NCBI RefSeq assembly: GCF_000243415.2
Contig: NZ_KI912270.1
Span: 1,116,001 to 1,180,000, forward strand
Length of the DNA stretch: 64,000 bases
From: Mycolicibacterium tusciae JS617
GTDB lineage: Bacteria; Actinomycetota; Actinomycetes; Mycobacteriales; Mycobacteriaceae
Reading direction: 5' to 3'
Translations under genes and position numbers: made by a program
Notes under the pieces: generated by a model
What the model saw: the letters and a program-made list of their open reading frames with translations, nothing else
Told to the model about the DNA's origin: nothing
The model's database searches: none
In this document: positions 19,342 through 27,948 of the stretch, in pieces
Position numbering within the stretch: position 1 is the stretch's first letter
Layout of the letters: every line of letters begins with the position of its first letter

Positions 19342-19833
19342 ATGACAACCCCCGACTACAACCCCCAGCCGGGTCAATACGGTGAGCAAGGCGGCTATCC
19401 GGCTGCCGGAGGTCAGCAGCCCGGTGGATTGCTGTGGCGCTGGCTCGCCCGCGTCATCGACGGCATCCTTGTCGCGATTGTCAGCTATGCCCTGATTTTC
19501 TTGACGGACACGTTGTCCAATATCTGGGCGACGGGCCTGTTCACCGGCGTGCTGACCTTCGTCTACTTCGTGGCCTTCGAGGTCTCCATCGGATCGACAC
19601 CCGGCAAGAAACTGCTGGGCCTGAGCGTGCACGGCCCTGCCGGTGCACCCAAGCCGACGCCTGCGCAATCGGCGATCCGCAACTCGTGGACGCTGCTGCC
19701 GATCATCCCGTTCGTCGGTGGGCTGCTCGGAGTCGTCGCGATCATCATCATCGCGGTGACCATCAGCGGCAGTCCAACCAAGCAGGGCAAGCACGACGAA
19801 CTCGCGGGCGGAACTCAGGTCGTCAAAGGCTGA
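19342..19833 (+). CDS. RDD-family membrane protein
   Basis: A 163-residue protein. A Pro/Gln/Gly/Tyr-rich cytoplasmic N-terminus (residues 1-30) leads into the RDD domain. The name-giving residues are in LARVIDGILVAIVSYALIF, and the second motif is EVSIGSTPGKKLLGLSVHG. There are three hydrophobic segments. RDD proteins are suspected ion or small-solute transporters; the function here is unknown. A GAGGAG ribosome site precedes ATG 19342. Confidence 0.85.
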   Translation: MTTPDYNPQPGQYGEQGGYPAAGGQQPGGLLWRWLARVIDGILVAIVSYALIFLTDTLSNIWATGLFTGVLTFVYFVAFEVSIGSTPGKKLLGLSVHGPAGAPKPTPAQSAIRNSWTLLPIIPFVGGLLGVVAIIIIAVTISGSPTKQGKHDELAGGTQVVKG

Positions 19834-19843
19834 CGCCGTCGCG

Positions 19844-21304
19844 TCAGGTTACGACCCACAGGGCCAGGGCAATCACGAATGCGGTGAGGCCCAGCGTCGT
19901 CTCCATCACGGTCCACGTCTTCAGCGTCGTCTTCACGTCCATCCCGAAGAAGCGGCTCACCAGCCAGAAGCCGGAGTCGTTCACGTGCGAGAGCACGGTC
20001 GCGCCCGCAGCGATGGCGACCACCAGGAGCGTGAGATGAAAGCTGCTCAGGCTCGCTTCGGCGGCCGCCGCGCCGAGCAGGCCGGCAGTGGTCGTTATCG
20101 CGACGGTCGCCGAACCCTGTGCGACGCGAAGCAGCGTGGCGATGATGAAAGCCTGGAGTATCAAGGACATCCCAAGGTTCGACAGTGAACCGCTAAGCGC
20201 ATCTCCGATGCCGCTCAATCGCAGCACGCCGCCGAACATGCCGCCGGCACCGGTGATCAGAATGACCGTGCAGACCGGCCCCAGGGCGTTGTCGAATATG
20301 TCGCTGACGGCGGCCATAGACCGGCCCCGCAATCCCAGTACCAGCGTCGAGACGAGCACCGTGATGAGCAGTGCAACCGACGTGTTCCCAAGCAGCATCA
20401 GGTACTGCGCCCAGGCCGCGTCCTCCTCGATGACGCCTGCGGTCGTCAGGGTCTTGAGCACGGTGTTGAACGAGATCAGGAAGAACGGCAGCAGCAATAC
20501 ACCGAGCACGGTGGCGAAGGCCGGAGCCGTGCGAGTCGGTGCCTGCGTCGCTGTGTGTCCGTCTCCGTCGCCGGCAGGTGCGACGCTGCCACCTGATGTA
20601 TCCCGCTCCGTCACCTCCTCGCGCCCGCCGTTCATCGGACCGAACAATGCCTCGGGGATGTCGACATGTACTCGGCGCCCGATGATTTGCGAGACGAGGT
20701 AGGCGCCGATGTACCAGGAGACGATGGCGATGGGAGCGCCGACCAGCAACGTGAGCCCGATGTTGGCTTCGAGTGCCTCTGCGGCCGCGACCGGTCCTGG
20801 GTGGGGCGGAACTATCGCGTGCATGGCGGCGAAGGCGCCTGCGGCCGGGAACGCGTAGAGCAAGAGCGAACCGCCGAAGCGCCGCGCGACCGTCATGATG
20901 ATCGGCAGGAAGACCACAAGACCGGCATCGAAGAAGATCGGGAAGCCGAAGATCAGCGCGGCGACGCCAAGTGCGAACGGAGCCCGCTTCTCACCGAACC
21001 TGCCGATCAGCGTGTCGGCGAGCACCTGCGCGCCACCGGTCACCTCGAGGAGTCGGCCAATCATCACGCCGAAGCCCACCAGTAGCGCCACGGACCCGAT
21101 CGTGTTCGAGAAGCCGAACGACAGTGCGTCGGGGACGTCGCCGACCGGAATGCCTGCGGCCAATGCCGTCAGCACACTCACGAGCACGAGCGCCACGAAG
21201 GCATGCAACTTCACCTTCATGATCAAGAACAGCAGGACGGCGACTGCCACCACCGCGATCAGCAGCAAGGTGACGGTGCCGTATGCCGGTTCGATTGCTT
21301 CCAC
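19844..21304 (-). CDS. gntP: Gluconate:proton symporter, GntP family
   Basis: A 486-residue membrane transporter with about twelve to fourteen hydrophobic segments. LVGFGVMIGRLLEVTGGAQV, FDAGLVVFLPIIMTVAR, HAIVPPHPGPVAAAEAL and LSHVNDSGFWLVSRFFGM are GntP family signatures. It should import gluconate, which the adjacent kinase then phosphorylates. The start GTG at 21304 shares one base with the TAG stop of the kinase gene (TAGTG), so the two are translationally coupled. Confidence 0.92.
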   Translation of the reverse strand: MEAIEPAYGTVTLLLIAVVAVAVLLFLIMKVKLHAFVALVLVSVLTALAAGIPVGDVPDALSFGFSNTIGSVALLVGFGVMIGRLLEVTGGAQVLADTLIGRFGEKRAPFALGVAALIFGFPIFFDAGLVVFLPIIMTVARRFGGSLLLYAFPAAGAFAAMHAIVPPHPGPVAAAEALEANIGLTLLVGAPIAIVSWYIGAYLVSQIIGRRVHVDIPEALFGPMNGGREEVTERDTSGGSVAPAGDGDGHTATQAPTRTAPAFATVLGVLLLPFFLISFNTVLKTLTTAGVIEEDAAWAQYLMLLGNTSVALLITVLVSTLVLGLRGRSMAAVSDIFDNALGPVCTVILITGAGGMFGGVLRLSGIGDALSGSLSNLGMSLILQAFIIATLLRVAQGSATVAITTTAGLLGAAAAEASLSSFHLTLLVVAIAAGATVLSHVNDSGFWLVSRFFGMDVKTTLKTWTVMETTLGLTAFVIALALWVVT

Positions 21305-21804
21305 TAGGACTCCTGTTCGGTTGAGGCGACATAGTTTTCGACGATGGAATCGATGTTCTGGTCGACATCGATGGCGATGCCGCGTTCGTCATCACCGAGC
21401 GGTTCGAGTGTTTCGAACTGAGAAGCCAGCAACGATGCGGGCATGAAATGGCCCGGTCGGCTGGCCTGGCGTTTGGCGATGACCTCCGGTGTGCCACTGA
21501 GATGGAGGAATTCGACGTCGGGGCAATGTCGCCGAAGCTGATCGCGGTACTTGCGCTTGAGCGCTGAGCAACTCATCACTCCGCCGCTGTCGCAGCGCTC
21601 GGCCAGCCATTCCCCGATCGATTCCAGCCACGGAAACCGGTCGTCATCATTCAGCGCTTCGCCGGCGGTCATCTTCGCGATGTTGGCCGGTGGATGAAAA
21701 TCGTCGGCGTCGGCGAACGGCACCCGGAGGCGTTGGGCCAGCGCCGCGCCGACCGTCGACTTACCCGAACCTGAGACGCCCATCGCGACGATTGGTGACG
21801 CCAT
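21304..21804 (-). CDS. gntK: Gluconokinase
   Basis: A 166-residue kinase converting gluconate to 6-phosphogluconate for the pentose phosphate or Entner-Doudoroff route. The P-loop GVSGSGKST lies at residues 8-16. FADADDFHPPANIAKMTAGE and LNDDDRFPWL form the gluconate site, and CSALKRKYRDQLR is the conserved helix. ATG 21804 is used rather than GTG 21813. It is the first gene of a two-gene operon with gntP and is divergent from a GntR regulator. Confidence 0.93.
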   Translation of the reverse strand: MASPIVAMGVSGSGKSTVGAALAQRLRVPFADADDFHPPANIAKMTAGEALNDDDRFPWLESIGEWLAERCDSGGVMSCSALKRKYRDQLRRHCPDVEFLHLSGTPEVIAKRQASRPGHFMPASLLASQFETLEPLGDDERGIAIDVDQNIDSIVENYVASTEQES

Positions 21805-21822
21805 CTCATCCACCTACCCTGT

Positions 21823-21838
21823 TGTGCTCGACATCACA
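21823..21838. promoter_or_regulatory. Candidate CRP-type site upstream of gntK
   Basis: TGTGC - 6 bases - TCACA matches the mycobacterial CRP consensus TGTGA-N6-TCACA at nine of ten defined positions. It lies 19 bases upstream of the gntK start, in the gntK/GntR intergenic region. That region also holds an AT-rich ATAC/GTAT dyad (about 21857-21872) that could bind the GntR protein. Confidence 0.4.
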
Positions 21839-21928
21839 CAGCATGCCTCAATGATCATACGATTACAAGTATCTATCGGAATCATCTGTTCTTAAGGTCA
21901 CCAGCAAACTCTATGACAGGATGTATAG

Positions 21929-22657
21929 ATGGTCTCCCAACCAATCGTCGGTGCTCTGCATGGCGGGTTGCTGACTGCTCTGGGGACCGCGATTGTGTCC
22001 GGCGAGTACTCGGCGGGCCAGGTCCTCACGCTCGACGGGGTGAGTGCCCAGCACGGTGTGTCGCGAAGCGTCGTCCGCGAAGCCGTCCGGGTCCTCGAAT
22101 CGATGGGCATGGTCGCGTCGCGACGTCGGGTTGGCGTCACGATCCAGCCCGCGGACAAATGGAACGTCTTCGACCCAATCGTGATTCGGTGGCGGCTCGA
22201 ATCGGGCGACCGGGCCGCACAACTGCTCTCGCTGTCGGAGCTGCGGCGAGGCTTCGAGCCCGCCGCCGCGGCACTTGCGGCGCGTCGAGCCGATCCGCAT
22301 CAGTGCAGGATCATGGCGGCCGCCGTATCGGACATGGTGGTGCACGGACGGTCGGGCGACCTCGACTCCTATTTGTTGGCCGACAAGATCTTCCACCAGA
22401 CCATGCTCGAGGCCAGTGGCAACGAGATGTTCCGCGCATTGAATGGTGTGGTCGCCGAGGTACTCACCGGCCGCACCCACCACGGCATGATGCCCGAGAT
22501 ACCCAACCCCGCCGCCATTGCGTTGCACGACGAGGTAGCGCGTGCCATCAGGCTGCGCGACGAGGCGGGAGCCGAACGTGCGATGCGGGCGATCATCGAC
22601 GAGGCGGCATCCGCTGTGACCGAAGAGTTTTCGCCGCCGGGTGAGCCGGAGGTCTAA
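21929..22657 (+). CDS. FadR/GntR-family transcriptional regulator, likely gluconate repressor
   Basis: A 242-residue regulator. The winged helix covers about residues 10-75 (LTLDGVSAQHGVSRSVVREA, RVLESMGMVASRRRVGVTI). A FCD-type all-helical ligand domain follows (LSLSELRRGFEPAAAALAAR, DKIFHQTMLEASGNEMFRAL) with histidines that usually bind a metal plus a carboxylate ligand. It is divergent from gntK-gntP and is therefore probably their gluconate-responsive repressor. ATG 21929 has GACAGG upstream. Confidence 0.87.
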   Translation: MVSQPIVGALHGGLLTALGTAIVSGEYSAGQVLTLDGVSAQHGVSRSVVREAVRVLESMGMVASRRRVGVTIQPADKWNVFDPIVIRWRLESGDRAAQLLSLSELRRGFEPAAAALAARRADPHQCRIMAAAVSDMVVHGRSGDLDSYLLADKIFHQTMLEASGNEMFRALNGVVAEVLTGRTHHGMMPEIPNPAAIALHDEVARAIRLRDEAGAERAMRAIIDEAASAVTEEFSPPGEPEV

Positions 22658-22672
22658 TGGTTAACTGGGAGA

Positions 22673-23557
22673 ATGGATAGGCAACCCGGACTCGCGCGGC
22701 GCTTCTTCGATCGATTTGAACCGGTCCATGCCGTGACCTATTTCGCGCCCGAGGCCCGTGCCGCCCTCGACGGGCTCGGATATCGGAGCTTCTGGATGGG
22801 GTACTTCGCTGCCCGTTCAGCGCCGTTCGGTCCGGTGCCGGCCGAAGTGGTGGCCGCGGCGTTCTACAACTTCGCTCCCGACCGTGTCGCGAAGGCATTA
22901 CCGGCAGCGTGGGAGATCGCGTCGCCGGCCGAGGTGCTGCGCGCACGCGAGCAATCGGCGGTGGCAGCGCTGCGCCGCTACGGCGTCGGTGTTGACGACG
23001 ACCTGGGCACCGCCGCGGAGCTTGCCGCCAAAGCCGCCCGAAGCGCTGCGCTGGACGGGCGTGCGTTGTTCGCGGCAAACCTGGCGCTGGACTGGCCCGA
23101 AGACCCATTGGCCAAGCTGTGGCATGCCATCACGCTGCTGCGTGAACAGCGCGGCGACGGACATGTGGCCGTGCTGTTGAGCCAGGGAATCTCGGGCCGC
23201 GAGTGCAACGTCCTCCACGCGGCGGCAGACCGGGTCCCCAAGGAGATGATCATGCGCAGCCGGGACTACGACGACGAGCAATGGGGGTTCTATCGCGACC
23301 GCCTGGTCCGTCGAGGCCTGCTCGACGGCGACGAACTCACGGCGGCGGGGCGCGAACTCAAACAGCGCATCGAGGACACCACCGACTTGCTGGCCCTCGG
23401 TGCACTGGACGCGCTTGACGATGACGAGGTGGAGACGCTCTTCCGCAGCTTGACGCCCATCACCCGCAAGGTGGTCGCCGCCGGTGATGTACCCGCGGCG
23501 ACCCCGATGGCCCTGAGCCGAGACGACCTCGACGACGACAGCTCCCATCTCACCTGA
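22673..23557 (+). CDS. SCO6745-family protein, function unknown
   Basis: A 294-residue, mostly helical soluble protein. VHAVTYFAPEARAALDGLGY then RSFWMGYFAARSAPFGPVP, FYNFAPDRVAKALPAAWEIA and LSQGISGRECNVLHAAADRV match, from memory, the actinobacterial SCO6745 family. The second half resembles a winged-helix arrangement (WGFYRDRLVRRGLLDGDEL). There is no signal peptide. It starts 15 bases after the GntR gene in the same direction, so it may be co-transcribed. No reaction is known to me for this family. Confidence 0.78.
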   Translation: MDRQPGLARRFFDRFEPVHAVTYFAPEARAALDGLGYRSFWMGYFAARSAPFGPVPAEVVAAAFYNFAPDRVAKALPAAWEIASPAEVLRAREQSAVAALRRYGVGVDDDLGTAAELAAKAARSAALDGRALFAANLALDWPEDPLAKLWHAITLLREQRGDGHVAVLLSQGISGRECNVLHAAADRVPKEMIMRSRDYDDEQWGFYRDRLVRRGLLDGDELTAAGRELKQRIEDTTDLLALGALDALDDDEVETLFRSLTPITRKVVAAGDVPAATPMALSRDDLDDDSSHLT

Positions 23558-23567
23558 CCCCTGGTGA

Positions 23568-23612
23568 TTTCGGCGTGCTTAGTCACGCTCAGGGTGACCC
23601 CGCACGCCGAAA
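23568..23612. repeat. Intergenic hairpin between the SCO6745-type and YnfA genes
   Basis: Perfect 11-bp arms TTTCGGCGTGC and GCACGCCGAAA, with a 23-base loop that itself contains TCAC...GTGA. There is no T-tract. It could be a terminator, an mRNA stabiliser or a dispersed mycobacterial palindrome. Confidence 0.5.
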
Positions 23613-23627
23613 CCACTTACAGTCGTG

Positions 23628-23954
23628 ATGGTGCTGAAGTCGATCGCCTTGTTCATGTTGGCCGCGCTGCTGGAGATCGGCGGGGCGTGGCTCGTCTGGC
23701 AAGGTGTCCGCGAGCACCGCGGACTCGCGTGGATCGGTGCCGGCGTCATCGCATTGGGTGCGTACGGATTCGTCGCAGCGTTTCAACCCGACCCGCATTT
23801 CGGGCGTGTGCTCGCCGCTTATGGGGGCGTCTTCATTGCCGGCTCGCTGTTGTGGGGCATGGTCGCCGACGGCTTTCGACCCGACCGCTGGGATGTCACG
23901 GGCGCCGTGGTGGCGCTTGTCGGCGTCGGCATGATCATGTACGCGCCGCGCTGA
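23628..23954 (+). CDS. YnfA-family small membrane protein
   Basis: A 108-residue protein with four membrane helices, the usual architecture of YnfA/UPF0060 proteins, which are related to small multidrug resistance transporters. [20 protein letters not shown] and [20 protein letters not shown] then [10 protein letters not shown] are diagnostic. The start is ATG 23628, with GTG 23625 directly before it. It is convergent with the APH-fusion gene (16 bases between stops). Confidence 0.88.
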   Translation: MVLKSIALFMLAALLEIGGAWLVWQGVREHRGLAWIGAGVIALGAYGFVAAFQPDPHFGRVLAAYGGVFIAGSLLWGMVADGFRPDRWDVTGAVVALVGVGMIMYAPR

Positions 23955-23970
23955 GGGTGTGCGAACGGAA

Positions 23971-25938
23971 TCAGGGGCTGTTGCGGTTCCATTCCACCCA
24001 GCCGACACCGGTGCGGCCGTCGGCGGTGGTGACCGTCGCCCACGCTCGCGGGAAGTGACTGACTCGCCCGTCGGGTGAGGTCAGCAAAACCGGTGCATGC
24101 CCGTGGATGTCGATGGTCGCGACGAGTTCACCCGGGTTGTAGGTGATGGTGGTCGAGACAGGCAGATCGTCGTCGGCGAATGTGGCTTCAGCCGTCACGC
24201 CCTGCAATTCGACCAGTGCCTCGTCGGCCCGCTGCGTGTAACCGATGCCGATGGGTGGGGCACCGGGTATCCGGATATCGACGCCGTGGGCGTGGGTGCC
24301 ATCGTCGAGGTGCAGGGCGCTCCACACCCAGTCCATCGACCACCAGTCGCGCACGCCCCACGAGTGGTCGCGCTGGCCGGGCACGCCGTTCACCGTGTAC
24401 TCGTGGCCGTCGACGGTGACCGTGCCCGACACCGTGCACGGGATCTCGTAGCGAGGGGTGATCCGATACTGGTACGGGACACCGGTGGTCGTCCAGACCA
24501 ACTCCATCGTCGCCTCCACCGGCCTGCCCGGTTGTCCATGCAGCAGGGCGGCCGGATCGTCGTACGCATGACCGCTCCCCCGCACCGTCACGGCGTAGCT
24601 CTGCAGCGGTTCTGTCGCGTCCAGGGTGAGTTCGATCTCGCCGGTGCCGTCGAAATCCAGCAGCGCGATGGTCGGCATGGCAGGTCCGCACAGAAGCGCG
24701 TTGACCCAGGTGGTGTTTTCGTTGGGCATCAGGCCCAGCCGCACCCACCCGCCGATTCCCTGCTGCGGGTCGGCGAAGTCGAAATACCAGCTTTCGCTCC
24801 ACAGCGGCTCATCACCTGCGGTGTGAGCCTGCTCATCGGCTGGATCGACTGTGAGCGGTTCAGCGACAGTGCCTCCCGAGGGGTCCGGCAAAGTATCCAG
24901 CGCCCCGGTGTCCAGCACGTGATCGCCGTGCCGAGCCAGCATCGTCATGAACATCTCATCGCCGCGGTCGGTGCGCTCGACGAGCATCGAGCTCACGATC
25001 GCCATCATCACGCCGAAGAAGCTCTGCCGCCGCACGCCGTCGCGCACCTCGTCGAGGCTGATGCCGGCTCCGGAGCCGAGCGCTTCGTGGTACGTCCGCA
25101 AAAGGGCGTCATAGTTCTCGCGACGAAGTTCGGTTGGCAGCGCGCAGCCGAGGAAATAGGCGACATCGGTCATCGCCGGACCCCAGGTGACGGTCTGCCA
25201 GTCCACCACCGTCAACGCCCGGTCGGCTCCGGGCTGACCGAAGAGCATGTTGTCCAGGCGGTAGTCGCCGTGGACGAGACCCTTGATGCGGTCGTCCGCA
25301 CCCTCGGCTTCCAGATATGCATCGAATCCGGCGACAAGGCGCTCGCACACCGCACGATGCTCGGGTGCGATCTGATCGCTGTATCGGTCGACGAATCCGG
25401 CATACAACGCCGCGATCAGGCCCTGGTTCAGCGGTGCGTCGCGGTTGAGCCAGTCCGCTTGGGCCATCGATGCATCGCCGAACGCGGGCGCGTGCAACCG
25501 GGCCAGTTCGGCCAGCGCCAGCATGGCCTCTTCGATTGTCGCGCCACGCAGTTCGTCGCCGACGACGGCAGGCGCGGCATCGTCAAGCAACAAATGGAAC
25601 GCGCCGGTATCAGAATCGAAGCCGGCCGAATAGCACGTGGCGACCGGGCCGTCACCGAGGTTCGATGCGACGTCGGTGTAGAAGCGCACCTCGCGCTCGT
25701 AGAGCCCCATTGCCAGACCGGTCTGCCTGCTCGCCGGATCGGTCGCCGCCACCTTCAGGACAACCGACGAGGGCCCGGCGTCACCGGAGGGGCGGGTCAA
25801 CTCGACGCGGTAGCACTCACTCATCTGTCCGGTACCGATGCGCTCGAACGCAAAATCCGTGACCGGGCTCCCGAGTGCCGAAGTCAACGAAGCGGCCGTC
25901 AGGTCCGACGGCCGCTCGACGACGTCAGTGGTGCGCAC
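23971..25938 (-). CDS. Aminoglycoside-phosphotransferase-fold kinase fused to a C-terminal beta-rich domain
   Basis: A 655-residue two-domain protein. Residues 1-350 are an APH/choline-kinase-like domain with the catalytic loop HGDYRLDNMLF (from residue 223) and the metal-binding VVDWQT (Asp246). Residues about 375-655 form a separate domain rich in beta strands and tryptophans (SWYFDFADPQQGIGGWVRLG, RDHSWGVRDWW), similar to proteins annotated DUF7064/DUF7065. The kinase target is not known; relatives phosphorylate small hydroxylated compounds. GTG 25938 overlaps the end of the amine oxidase gene by 14 bases, so translation is coupled. Its first domain is paralogous to the protein at 54736-55797. 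Confidence 0.8.
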   Translation of the reverse strand: MRTTDVVERPSDLTAASLTSALGSPVTDFAFERIGTGQMSECYRVELTRPSGDAGPSSVVLKVAATDPASRQTGLAMGLYEREVRFYTDVASNLGDGPVATCYSAGFDSDTGAFHLLLDDAAPAVVGDELRGATIEEAMLALAELARLHAPAFGDASMAQADWLNRDAPLNQGLIAALYAGFVDRYSDQIAPEHRAVCERLVAGFDAYLEAEGADDRIKGLVHGDYRLDNMLFGQPGADRALTVVDWQTVTWGPAMTDVAYFLGCALPTELRRENYDALLRTYHEALGSGAGISLDEVRDGVRRQSFFGVMMAIVSSMLVERTDRGDEMFMTMLARHGDHVLDTGALDTLPDPSGGTVAEPLTVDPADEQAHTAGDEPLWSESWYFDFADPQQGIGGWVRLGLMPNENTTWVNALLCGPAMPTIALLDFDGTGEIELTLDATEPLQSYAVTVRGSGHAYDDPAALLHGQPGRPVEATMELVWTTTGVPYQYRITPRYEIPCTVSGTVTVDGHEYTVNGVPGQRDHSWGVRDWWSMDWVWSALHLDDGTHAHGVDIRIPGAPPIGIGYTQRADEALVELQGVTAEATFADDDLPVSTTITYNPGELVATIDIHGHAPVLLTSPDGRVSHFPRAWATVTTADGRTGVGWVEWNRNSP

Positions 25939-27889
25939 TGGTCGACGTGGTGTGGCACATGTCGGGCGGCGTTCCGACGACATCCAAGGATGGGTTGCGG
26001 TCGAAGAATCCAAAGGGCTTGAGCCAGAAGGACACGATGTCGACGGGCATCACCGGCCAGTCCTCCGGCCGGGTGATGTGGTGGATACCGAACACGTACC
26101 ACATCACGACGTCGGTGTTGTCGATGGACCGATTGGCCAGCGTCCACTTCGCCAGACCGGTGTCTGTCGAGGACTGATTGACGAATTCGCCAGCAGGCCA
26201 ACGCTCGTCGGGATGGTTCGGAGTCACCCACAGAGTATGTCCGATGACGCTGGCCCGCTCGAGCACCGGGGAGTCGGGATCGAACATGGGTGGAATGGCC
26301 CCGCTGGGCACCAGCTTGTACGACGGATGCGTACCCAGCCCATTGACCACGTTGGGGTTGACGATCTTCCAGGTGCGCTGGGTCGCGTAGTTGACGTCCT
26401 GCTTGCCCTGGCTCTCGGTGCGCAACGGAAAGCTGCGCGTCACCAGCGAGAGTCCGTAGGGATTGTCCGGCCCCATCGGTTCGGCGTGCGATTCGGTCAT
26501 GCACACGGTGTTGTCCGTACCGTCGATGTCCATATCGAGCCGGGCAACCAGGAAGTGCTGGTGATACGGCGCGTAGGTGCGCTCGTCGACCAGGGTGCCG
26601 TTGGGGTGCGGCTGTCCCGGAGCCACCGGGGTGGTCACCATGATCCCGGTGGCCCGGATCTCGCACTCGATGTTGCCGTCCTGGTAGAGCCGCCAATAGA
26701 TCAGGTATTCGTAGTTGGCGACGGTCACGTGCGACGACACCGTCAGCCTGCGCATCCGGCGCACCTCGGCGCCGACGTCGTGGTCGACGTGCTTCCACAA
26801 CACCGCGTTGTCTTCTTCATGGATGCAGACGGCATTGGTGATGGTGTACGGCTCGCCCTTGCTGTTGTGCAGCACCGCATCGAGGTAACGGATTTCGCCG
26901 AGGCAGTCGCAGCCCAGTTCCAGTGACGTGGTCATGAACCCCAGGCCCCACTCGCCGATGTCGAAGGCGGTGCGCCGATAGTGGTCCTCCGATGAATCCC
27001 GGTAGGGCACGATCATTTCGGCGAGCGATATCCGGTGTGCCACAGAGCGTTCCCGGTCACCGTCGCGGTAACTGACGGTGTGCAGCGTCATCCCCTCGCG
27101 ATGGTTGAAGCCGACCCGCAGCGACCAGTTCTGCCATCGCAACAGATTGCCCTCGAGGGTGAACGACGGCCCTTCGGGCTGCCCGATGTGCAACGGCTTC
27201 AGCGGCTCCCTGCGCGATGCCGATCGGATGGCCTCGGGGATCATGGAGGGCACGTATTCGCCCATCACATTGGGCTTGTCGACGCCGCCGTTATCTTCGA
27301 CGCGCAGTAGTTCCATGGCATTGAGGTCGATGACGCAGTGCAAACCGCTGACGAGATTGGCGTATGGGCTGCCGCCTGCCGAATCCCTCATCCAGGTGTC
27401 CGACCAACCGATCCGCCGGTCGCGGTATTCCGGGGGCGCGACCGCGTTGCCATAGGTCCAGGTGTCGAAGAACACCAGGTCGATGTCCGTGATGCCACGC
27501 TTGCTCAGGGCGGCCGCGACGTCCGGGTGCGATCGCAGCAGCCGGTCACACTCGGCGAATTCGTCGACGGTGAAGTTCGCCTGCACCCCGGGAATGTGCT
27601 CGAACGACTCCACCCGGTCCTCGGTCAGCGACACCGTGCTCTTGTACGTCGCGTTGGCGGACCGCTCAAAGCACGTCACCCTCGCGCGTCGCGGCGGCGG
27701 TGCTCCCCCGCCGTCGAACTCGCGCAATTCGGCCTTGCTGGGTTCGATCAATTCGATGGACGCGTACCGCCAGCCCAGGTCGGACGTCGCCGACCCGTCG
27801 GCTCCGGCGCCGACGCCGCGCTCGCGTTGCAGGATCGACGCGACCGCCGTGAACTCGTCACCGCTCAGCGGATCCAGGGGGTAAGCCAC
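25925..27889 (-). CDS. Copper amine oxidase (primary-amine oxidase)
   Basis: A 654-residue quinoprotein expected to oxidise a primary amine to an aldehyde, ammonia and hydrogen peroxide. The tyrosine that becomes topaquinone is Tyr393 in NYEYLIYW. The catalytic base is Asp310 in TAFDIGEWGLG, 83 residues earlier as in the family. Copper ligands are His443 and His445 (YHQHF) and His604 in GIHHITRPEDWPVMP. The start is uncertain: GTG 27889 gives AYPLDPLSGDEF, the natural domain beginning; TTG 27940 is an alternative. No signal peptide is seen, so it acts in the cytoplasm. It lies between a carboxylesterase and an APH-fusion gene in one direction. Confidence 0.92.
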   Translation of the reverse strand: MAYPLDPLSGDEFTAVASILQRERGVGAGADGSATSDLGWRYASIELIEPSKAELREFDGGGAPPPRRARVTCFERSANATYKSTVSLTEDRVESFEHIPGVQANFTVDEFAECDRLLRSHPDVAAALSKRGITDIDLVFFDTWTYGNAVAPPEYRDRRIGWSDTWMRDSAGGSPYANLVSGLHCVIDLNAMELLRVEDNGGVDKPNVMGEYVPSMIPEAIRSASRREPLKPLHIGQPEGPSFTLEGNLLRWQNWSLRVGFNHREGMTLHTVSYRDGDRERSVAHRISLAEMIVPYRDSSEDHYRRTAFDIGEWGLGFMTTSLELGCDCLGEIRYLDAVLHNSKGEPYTITNAVCIHEEDNAVLWKHVDHDVGAEVRRMRRLTVSSHVTVANYEYLIYWRLYQDGNIECEIRATGIMVTTPVAPGQPHPNGTLVDERTYAPYHQHFLVARLDMDIDGTDNTVCMTESHAEPMGPDNPYGLSLVTRSFPLRTESQGKQDVNYATQRTWKIVNPNVVNGLGTHPSYKLVPSGAIPPMFDPDSPVLERASVIGHTLWVTPNHPDERWPAGEFVNQSSTDTGLAKWTLANRSIDNTDVVMWYVFGIHHITRPEDWPVMPVDIVSFWLKPFGFFDRNPSLDVVGTPPDMCHTTSTSAHH

Positions 27890-27948
27890 GGAATCACGCA
27901 ACCATATCGGCGGTCCGACGCGCAGCGGTTTGAAGCAGCGCAACGGAT

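Noticed and set aside
24097..26022. 641-codon open frame antisense to the APH-fusion gene
   Set aside because: Shadow frame: no recognisable motif, and the opposite strand encodes a coherent two-domain enzyme.
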